A stretch of DNA of 11,634 nt, taken from NCBI RefSeq assembly GCF_030719295.1, contig NZ_CP120999.1, forward strand, positions 1-11,634. The letters run 5' to 3'. Numbering within the stretch: position 1 is the stretch's first letter; each line of letters opens with the position of its first letter. A model generated the notes under the pieces. It had not been told where the DNA came from, searched no databases, and was given only the letters and a program-made list of their open reading frames with translations. Below, in pieces: positions 7,627 to 11,634 of this stretch. A program made the translations under genes and the position numbers. The DNA is from Streptomyces sp. Mut1 (GTDB lineage Bacteria > Actinomycetota > Actinomycetes > Streptomycetales > Streptomycetaceae).

Positions 7627-8772
7627 TTAGGCGGCCTTCCAGTCCTTGATCGTGTGAATGTCCAAGTTCCTCCACTGTTCGTGGGCGGCCATTCTCTCCA
7701 GGACTGCTTCGCCTTCGGCCGGTAGACGTCCGGGACCGCTGAGACAGTCGAGGGCGAGCTGGCTGAGTGCCACATGCCGCAGGCCGCCGACAGTGCGGGA
7801 ATTCCAGAAGACCACGGGGTCGTGGGCATCGAGGAAGAGCACGTCAGCCTGCTGCTTCACCTCAAGAAGCCCCAGATGGTCCACGAGTTCGTCGGAGAAG
7901 TGGTCAGGGCGGATGTAGACCATGAGTTGCCCGCCGACGGACAGCGGAGCCACCTCCCGTGCGGCGTAGGAGCCGGTGATGGCGATGAGGTGGCGGGAGG
8001 CGAAGGCGTTGCGGAGCTGGTTGAGCAGGTAGTCGATGCCGTTGGGAGCGATGAAGCCGCTATAGGGATTCAGGTTGAGCAAGTGGGAATGCTCTGCCCG
8101 GGCGCGCAGCAGCCCCTGCCAGTTGACCGTGTGGATGGTGCGACCATCGCGCCGGATCAGAAGCTGGTCCTCGAGGGCCCCCAGAAGCCGGGAGACATAG
8201 GCGAGGCTGAGCCCGGTCGCCTCGGCAAGGTCGCTGGCACGGTAGGGCGGCCTTACGTCCGCCAGGATGCGCACCAGGCGTTCGGCCTTCGAGCCCGACA
8301 AGGTCACCGCCGACGAGGACGGCGAGGCGCTGCGCGGGGCTCGCATCTGGCCCTCGGTGTAGATGAAAATGGCCGGACGGTCCGCCCGGATCCAGACGTT
8401 GCGGGTCAGGTCCAGGTAGCTGATGCCGTGGGCGCGCAGGAGATCCTGGGTCTTGGGAGAGATCCAGGGAGCCATGACCATCAGCGAGGTGAACGAGTTC
8501 ACCTGACGGACCAGGTGCAGCTTGCTCAGGAGCTCGGTGTTGACGGTGCGAGGCGTGAGTGAGGACTTCAGGTCCACCACGTACCGGGTGGTGTGGCCCA
8601 GATCGGTGGAGCGGATCTCGATGACGCGGTCCGTGTACCAGTCAGTAGCATCCTGCTGATGGCCGGGGGCCGCCTCAACCGTCCAGCCCTCGCCGAAGAG
8701 ACCGCGCAACCGCTCCAGGCCCGTATCGAAGAGTTGCCTAGCCGACTCCTCTCCGTCACTTTTCAGGTCCAC
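7627..8772 (-). CDS. AbiEi-like winged-helix antitoxin/regulator with an extra N-terminal domain
   Basis: About 381 residues. A helix-turn-helix is clear near residues 177-210: YRASDLAEATGLSLAYVSRL followed by LGALEDQLLIRRDGR. The C-terminal half, with LIAITGSYAAREVAPL and later FLDAHDPVVFW, resembles AbiEi-type antitoxin effector regions. The N-terminal 150 residues form a separate domain with VIEIRS, YVVDLKSSL (a D-x-K pattern) and WISPKTQDLLRAHGISYLDL, which could be a restriction-endonuclease-like fold; this is inference. AbiEi proteins usually bind inverted or direct repeats in their own promoter and antagonise the downstream nucleotidyltransferase. The gene order and the repeats at 8801-8910 fit that. 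I chose the GTG at 8772 because GGAG lies five bases upstream; GTG 8778 is also in frame but has no spacing for a ribosome-binding site. Confidence 0.75.
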   Translation of the reverse strand: MDLKSDGEESARQLFDTGLERLRGLFGEGWTVEAAPGHQQDATDWYTDRVIEIRSTDLGHTTRYVVDLKSSLTPRTVNTELLSKLHLVRQVNSFTSLMVMAPWISPKTQDLLRAHGISYLDLTRNVWIRADRPAIFIYTEGQMRAPRSASPSSSAVTLSGSKAERLVRILADVRPPYRASDLAEATGLSLAYVSRLLGALEDQLLIRRDGRTIHTVNWQGLLRARAEHSHLLNLNPYSGFIAPNGIDYLLNQLRNAFASRHLIAITGSYAAREVAPLSVGGQLMVYIRPDHFSDELVDHLGLLEVKQQADVLFLDAHDPVVFWNSRTVGGLRHVALSQLALDCLSGPGRLPAEGEAVLERMAAHEQWRNLDIHTIKDWKAA

Positions 8773-8820
8773 ATCCACTCCAATGGTTACTTAAAGTGAC
8801 AACTTGCCTGGTTGGGGAAC

Positions 8821-8857
8821 TTTCCTTAACTAAGCAAGCTCCATTTGCAGGCAAGTT
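8821..8857 (-). repeat. Direct repeat copy 1 (37 bp), proximal to the antitoxin gene
   Basis: TTTCCTTAACTAAGCAAGCTC at 8821-8841 matches 8874-8894 at 18 of 21 bases. After nine mostly different bases, GCAAGTT (8851-8857) is again identical to 8904-8910. It is therefore a bipartite site with a variable middle. Confidence 0.7.
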
Positions 8858-8873
8858 AACTCTACTGCTCATG

Positions 8874-8910
8874 TTTCCTTGGTTAAGCAAGCTCGAAGAT
8901 CGAGCAAGTT
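8874..8910 (-). repeat. Direct repeat copy 2 (37 bp), distal to the antitoxin gene
   Basis: The second copy of the bipartite site starts 53 bases from the first, about five helical turns, so both copies would face the same side of the DNA. It additionally carries the inverted repeat 8891-8905. Confidence 0.7.
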
Positions 8911-9231
8911 TCCCTCCCGGCGGTTCCCCCAAGGCGGCAGCCAACGCCGCAGGCGGATCGCATTCTCACAGGACAGAACCGGGCGCCCCGGCGTCCCGGC
9001 CCGCCGGGCGGGATCCCACCCGGCCAACAGACGTGATGCAGGACCGGTGGCCGGGCCGGCTGCTCGTCGCCCTCAGCGGGCCCGCGGCGCCGGGGTGAAC
9101 ATGCCTGACGGGCCATCGAGGAACGTAGGGGCGGCGCAGCGCTGCGAGGGAGGATTACACCGATAGGTCGACACCGAGCTAGGGCAGTGGTTCGGAGAGT
9201 CGATCGAGTTCGTTCAGCACCGCGTTCAGTC
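8911..9231. other. Gene-free stretch
   Basis: I see no credible gene here. The open frames crossing it have no ribosome-binding site, are rich in Arg, Pro and Gly, and do not follow actinomycete codon use. The stretch 8970-9060 is very GC-rich with short self-complementary runs (for example CCCGCC next to GGCGGG), which could fold but have no clear terminator form. It separates the tail of the 214-residue gene from the operator of the AbiE-like operon. Confidence 0.5.
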
Positions 9232-9261
9232 CTCGTCTCTTCCCAGCCGGTAAGAGACGGG
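9232..9261 (-). terminator. Hairpin after the 214-residue gene, candidate terminator
   Basis: CGTCTCTT (9234-9241) and AAGAGACG (9252-9259) are perfectly complementary across a ten-base loop. The stem extends outwards by a G-T and a C-G pair to 9232/9261. It starts 13 bases beyond the TGA (9275-9277) of the minus-strand gene, where a terminator is expected. No T-run follows. Confidence 0.45.
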
Positions 9262-9274
9262 CGCCCGGTGCAGC

Positions 9275-9919
9275 TCAGCGCGCTTTCATATCCTCGGAGG
9301 GTGGCAAGAGTCCGATTTCTCGTGCGGCCTGCAGGTCGGCGTACGCCTGTGTCCGCCCTACGTGGGTGGCTGGGCAGACCAACGCCGTGATCACGCGCCG
9401 GGTAGGCCAGTCGGCAGGTGCCTCCCAAACGATCTCTGCCGTCTTCTCGATCCGGGGTAGGTAGATGGACCACCACTTGGGCCCGCAGCGGCGCCGGAGC
9501 TCCTCCAACAGTGCGGTCTGTCGGCTGTCCGCCGGGCTTGTGCGCATCGTGCTGCCTGGCGACCAGCCAGCGACTGCCCACGTCCAGCCCTGCGATGACT
9601 GTTCGAATGCGTCATCGGGCATCGTTGCGAGCGCGAGCGGCAGCGCGAGCTTGCGGGCGGAGGCCCGGACGTAGTCCTTCTCCACGCCGGAGGAGAGCCC
9701 GGCAACGGAGGTCGCGTTGTCCGGCTCGATGAACCCGCCCTGTTCGACTTCCACCGCGGTGCACATCTCGATCTTTGTGGCGGCGCACCGCAGGCTGATA
9801 CGGAATCGAGGAGGAAACAGCCGTCCCGCCACTGATACCAGTGCTTCCTCGTACCAGGGTTGATCACCGTCATGGTGCGCGGGCTCAACGCTCATACCTC
9901 CGGTCCAGTACGTGTTCAC
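9275..9919 (-). CDS. Unrecognised 214-residue protein
   Basis: I do not recognise the family. The protein is soluble-looking, rich in Trp and Ala, and has no signal peptide or membrane segment. Its first part, YEEALVSVAGRLFPPRFRIS then CAATKIEMCTAVEVEQGGF, looks like beta strands with two Cys residues. The middle holds GWTWAVAGWSPGS (111-123), and the end has a helical segment with CGPKWWSIYLPRIE and RTQAYADLQAAREIGLLPP that could be a small helical bundle or HTH, unproven. GTG 9919 has GAGG five bases upstream. An internal ATG (residue 9) has GGAGGT almost touching it, too close to be its own ribosome-binding site. The start codon overlaps the stop of the upstream small gene as GTGA, a classic sign of translational coupling. 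Confidence 0.65.
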   Translation of the reverse strand: MNTYWTGGMSVEPAHHDGDQPWYEEALVSVAGRLFPPRFRISLRCAATKIEMCTAVEVEQGGFIEPDNATSVAGLSSGVEKDYVRASARKLALPLALATMPDDAFEQSSQGWTWAVAGWSPGSTMRTSPADSRQTALLEELRRRCGPKWWSIYLPRIEKTAEIVWEAPADWPTRRVITALVCPATHVGRTQAYADLQAAREIGLLPPSEDMKAR

Positions 9920-10110
9920 GACGACCTCGCACCGGGCCAGAGGCCGCCGACCAAAAGGCCGAGCGTCGTGGTGACACCGAACGTGCCCGAAGCCGTACGA
10001 ACCGCGGGGACAAGGGGGTCATGACTGGCCTGGGAGAGGACCATGGAGATCAACGCGGCGACGAGGCCAACCACGATGGCCCCCAAGATGTAGTGGAGTG
10101 GAATCTTCAC
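9916..10110 (-). CDS. Small two-helix membrane protein (64 residues)
   Basis: Reading from GTG 10110 gives MKIPLHYILGAIVVGLVAAL and onward, a hydrophobic helix at about residues 5-26, a polar loop (SQASHDPLVPAVRTAS), and a second hydrophobic stretch at 42-59 ending WPG, then ARSS. It looks like a small integral membrane protein. The frame stays open up to a GTG at 10236, giving a 106-residue form, but the extra 42 residues are polar, lack good codon character and have no ribosome-binding site. A purine-rich GAGAGAG lies about seven bases before the 10110 start. The TGA stop overlaps the GTG start of the next gene, so the two are likely co-translated. The function is unknown. Confidence 0.5.
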   Translation of the reverse strand: MKIPLHYILGAIVVGLVAALISMVLSQASHDPLVPAVRTASGTFGVTTTLGLLVGGLWPGARSS

Positions 10111-10296
10111 TCGGCCACTCTCTCGCCCCAAAGCCCCATAAATCCACGCCCTCCGGTCCGGGGAACCAGCTTCGAAAAAGCGGACAACCTGCGAGCAGGG
10201 AACACGCCCAGTTTGTTCGAATCCAGCGGCGATCACCTGTCGCCCTCGGGCACTGGTCAGACAGCTGAGACGCCAGGCACACAGCGTATGCCGGGC

Positions 10297-10347
10297 TCAG
10301 GCAGCCCAGCCGATGGAGGAGACGTTGCCGTACGCGTCGTACTCGGA
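10297..10347 (-). pseudogene. Possible last codons of an Rhs/YD-repeat gene cut by the IS
   Basis: On the minus strand, starting right at the inner flank of the insertion element, the frame reads SEYDAYGNVSSIGWAA and stops at TGA 10297-10299. Y-x-YDAYGNV is the hallmark of YD repeats in Rhs-type polymorphic toxin proteins. Only 16 codons remain, so this is suggestive rather than proven. If real, the rest of the gene would lie beyond the right end of the element, outside the window. Confidence 0.35.
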
Positions 10348-10349
10348 GC

Positions 10350-10374
10350 GGGACTGCTGCACGCGTAGGTGACA
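10350..10374 (+). repeat. Left terminal inverted repeat of the IS3 element
   Basis: GGGACTGCTGCACG, then CG, then TAGGTGACA; the opposite end reads the same inward with GA in place of CG. It lies seven bases beyond the stop of orfB. Confidence 0.85.
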
Positions 10375-10381
10375 GCGGGTT

Positions 10382-11272
10382 CTATGCAGCCAGGGCTGCG
10401 GGTGGGGTCATGATGGCTTCGTACTCGATGGGGGTCAATCGGGCCAGGCGTTTCTGACGCCGGCGTCGGTGGTAGGTGCGCTCGATCCAGGTGACGATGG
10501 CGATCCGCAGTTCCTGGCGGGTGGCCCAGGTGCGGCGGTCGAGGACGTTCTTCTGCAGCAGCGCGAAGAAGCTTTCCATGGCCGCGTTGTCGCCGGCGGC
10601 ACCGACTCTGCCCATCGATCCGATCATGCTGTGACGTGCGAGAACGGCAACGAACCTCCGGGAACGAAATTGCGACCCTCGGTCGGAATGCACGATGCAT
10701 CCAGCGACCTGGCCGCGGCGGGCGACGGCGGATTCCAGGGCTTTGACGGCAAGGCTGGACTTCATCCGGGCGTCGATGGAGTAGCCCACGATGCGGCTGG
10801 AGTACACGTCCTTGACCGCGCACAGGTAGAGCTTGCCCTCGCCGGTGGCGTGCTCGGTGATGTCCGTCAGCCACAGCCGGTTCGGCCCGGCAGCAGTGAA
10901 GTCCCGCCGGACCCGGTCGTCGTGGACCGGCGGGCCGGCCTTGGTGTTCTTGCCTCGGCCTCGGCGTTTGCCGAACGCGCTCCACCAGCGGTTGTCGCGG
11001 CAGATCCGCCAGGCGGTCCGCTCGGCCATGGCCTCACCGGCCGCCCGGGCCTCGTCGGCCAGGAAACGGTGTCCGAACTCCGGGTCGTCGCGATGCGCGT
11101 CGAACAGGGCGTCGGCCCGGTATGCCTCGGCCCTCTCGGTGTCGGTGACCGGTGAAGCCAGCCACCGGTAGTAGGGCTGGCGGGCCAGATTGAGCACCCG
11201 GCACGTCACCGCCACCGGCACCCGGTCAGGGGCAGCGGCGGCGGCCAGCTCGCGGACGAGCGGGTACATCAT
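10382..11272 (-). CDS. IS3-family transposase OrfB (DDE integrase core)
   Basis: 296 residues, the catalytic part of the transposase. The retroviral-integrase-type triad is visible as Asp137 in WLTDITEH, Asp197 in VHSDRGSQF and Glu233 in NAAMESFFALLQK. The spacing is 59 and 35 residues, as expected for IS3. The N-terminal helical region contains RQPYYRWLAS and the usual HTH_21-like segment RDDPEFGHRFLADEARA. The C-terminus YHRRRRQKRLARLTPIEYEA is typical. Its ATG overlaps the TGA of orfA (ATGA), and it lies in the -1 frame relative to orfA. It may thus be made by translational coupling or as an OrfAB fusion by -1 frameshifting at the AAAA tract just before. Confidence 0.93.
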   Translation of the reverse strand: MMYPLVRELAAAAAPDRVPVAVTCRVLNLARQPYYRWLASPVTDTERAEAYRADALFDAHRDDPEFGHRFLADEARAAGEAMAERTAWRICRDNRWWSAFGKRRGRGKNTKAGPPVHDDRVRRDFTAAGPNRLWLTDITEHATGEGKLYLCAVKDVYSSRIVGYSIDARMKSSLAVKALESAVARRGQVAGCIVHSDRGSQFRSRRFVAVLARHSMIGSMGRVGAAGDNAAMESFFALLQKNVLDRRTWATRQELRIAIVTWIERTYHRRRRQKRLARLTPIEYEAIMTPPAALAA

Positions 11273-11565
11273 TTTGACGGCAGGTTCGCCTGCGACAGAT
11301 ACGCCGCAGCCCTGCGCAGTACCTCGTTCTCCTGCTCCAGGAGCCGGATGCGCTTACGGGCCTCGCGCAGCTCGGCCGACTCACCCGACACCGGCGCGGG
11401 CTTGGCGCCGCCCTCGTCGGTGTCGGCGCGGCGCAGCCACTTCGACAACGTGATCGGGTGGACGCCGAAGTCGGCGGCGATCTGTTCCAGCGTGACGCCG
11501 GGCTCGCGGTTGCGTGCGACCCGCACGACGTCCTCGCGGAACTCTTTCGGATACGGCTTGGGCAC
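11269..11565 (-). CDS. IS3-family transposase OrfA (HTH, DNA-binding)
   Basis: 98 residues. A helix-turn-helix spans about residues 23-46 (GVTLEQIAADFGVHPITLSK, then WLRRA), and a leucine-zipper-like helix near 67-92 (LREARKRIRLLEQENEVLRR) ends the protein. This is the standard OrfA design, which recognises the IS ends and dimerises. The start is GTG 11565, preceded by AAGGA about nine bases upstream. An ATG nearby (11573) is in another frame that does not give the family sequence. Confidence 0.92.
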   Translation of the reverse strand: MPKPYPKEFREDVVRVARNREPGVTLEQIAADFGVHPITLSKWLRRADTDEGGAKPAPVSGESAELREARKRIRLLEQENEVLRRAAAYLSQANLPSK

Positions 11566-11607
11566 TGCAACATCCTTCCAGGCCGCCTCTCAGCAAGCCA
11601 GGTCAGG

Positions 11608-11632
11608 TGTCACCTATCCGTGCAGCAGTCCC
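11608..11632 (-). repeat. Right terminal inverted repeat of the IS3 element
   Basis: Read on the minus strand: GGGACTGCTGCACG, GA, TAGGTGACA. It lies 42 bases upstream of the orfA start and next to the end of the window. Confidence 0.85.
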
Positions 11633-11634
11633 CA

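Larger units (their letters stand above)
8801..8910. promoter_or_regulatory. Repeat-rich operator/promoter region of the AbiE-like operon
   Basis: This AT-richer stretch just upstream of the antitoxin start holds five copies of GCAAG: direct at 8834, 8851, 8887 and 8904, inverted at 8803. The direct copies form two pairs, each with 17-base spacing, and the pairs repeat at 53 bases. AACTTGCCTG (8801-8810) and CAGGCAAGTT (8848-8857) are perfect inverted copies. GCTCGA-AGA-TCGAGC (8891-8905) is a perfect inverted repeat inside the second unit. AbiEi-type antitoxins are known to repress their own promoters through such repeats, so the array is probably an autoregulatory operator. I cannot place -35 and -10 boxes with confidence. 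Confidence 0.6.
10350..11632 (-). mobile_element. IS3-family insertion sequence, apparently intact
   Basis: About 1283 bp bounded by 25-bp imperfect inverted repeats (10350-10374 and 11608-11632, 23 of 25 identical). It contains orfA and orfB overlapping in the order and relative frame typical of IS3. Both reading frames are full length and the DDE triad is complete, so it may be active. Taking the usual 5'-TG...CA-3' ends, the right boundary could be 11634, the last base of the window, and the left 10348. The target duplication therefore cannot be checked. No exact IS name is assigned. Confidence 0.88.

Noticed and set aside
8960..9025. GC-rich inverted repeats suggesting a terminator or origin
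   Set aside because: Stems such as CCCGCC/GGCGGG have almost no loop. Such matches are expected by chance at this GC content, and there is no associated gene end.
9184..9235. Minus-strand peptide LNAVLNELDRLSEPLP-stop, in frame after the TGA of the 214-residue gene
   Set aside because: It reads well but is too short, and it lies downstream of the hairpin at 9232-9261. No start codon with a ribosome-binding site gives more than about 12 residues.
8883..9581. 232-codon minus-strand frame overlapping the 214-residue gene and the gene-free stretch
   Set aside because: Its composition is Arg/Pro/Gly-rich, it has no ribosome-binding site, and it conflicts with the better supported 9275-9919 gene that has a coupled start.
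10210..10240. GTTCGAATCC-like T-arm consensus, hinting at a tRNA or a tRNA-derived attachment site
   Set aside because: The T-stem has a mismatch, and no matching acceptor strand (complement of GGCGATC) or anticodon arm is found in the 70 bases upstream. It is at most a chance match or a very decayed remnant.

Overview
The window is high-GC DNA with strong G/C third-position codon bias, frequent GTG starts and long spurious open frames on the opposite strand. This suggests an actinomycete, most likely Streptomyces or a close relative; the assignment is inferred from composition and gene style only. The content is accessory: a helicase-type system, a toxin-antitoxin-like pair, orphan genes and an insertion sequence.

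Left half (+ strand, 1-6650). The C-terminal end of an unrecognised gene (1-561) is followed 37 bases later by an SF2 DEAH-box helicase of 895 residues (599-3286), whose C-terminal third is made of helicase-associated (HA) modules. After 64 bases comes a very unusual gene (3351-6389, extending to 6650). It has a TniQ-like N-terminus with a C-X2-C...C-X2-H zinc-finger pattern, a central alpha-rich region, and five tandem HA modules. The modules match those at the end of the helicase, including a shared DPxWxxPWxxxWQR linker. The fifth module is interrupted by an in-frame TAG that sits exactly where all the other copies have the conserved Trp codon TGG. The frame then continues cleanly for 86 more codons. 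The layout suggests that a helicase and a TniQ-like protein work together through a shared family of nucleic-acid-binding modules, with the second partner now truncated, or read through, in this strain.

Middle (- strand, 8772-6736). An AbiE-like pair lies convergent to the helicase operon. A winged-helix regulator or antitoxin, with an extra N-terminal domain that may be nuclease-like, precedes an AbiEii/MenT-like nucleotidyltransferase. Upstream of the pair is an AT-richer region with a 37-bp imperfect direct repeat (53-bp period) plus inverted copies of the same GCAAG(T/C)T core, a strong candidate autoregulatory operator. A hairpin lies between the two convergent units.

Right part (- strand). 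A small two-helix membrane protein (10110-9916) overlaps by GTGA with a 214-residue protein of unknown function (9919-9275), which is followed by a hairpin. At the far right is an apparently intact IS3-family element (about 10350-11632) with orfA, orfB, a complete DDE triad and 25-bp imperfect terminal inverted repeats. Its left end abuts a few codons that look like the last YD-repeat of an Rhs-type gene, suggesting the element interrupted or truncated such a gene. The window stops at the right end of the element, so the target duplication cannot be checked.
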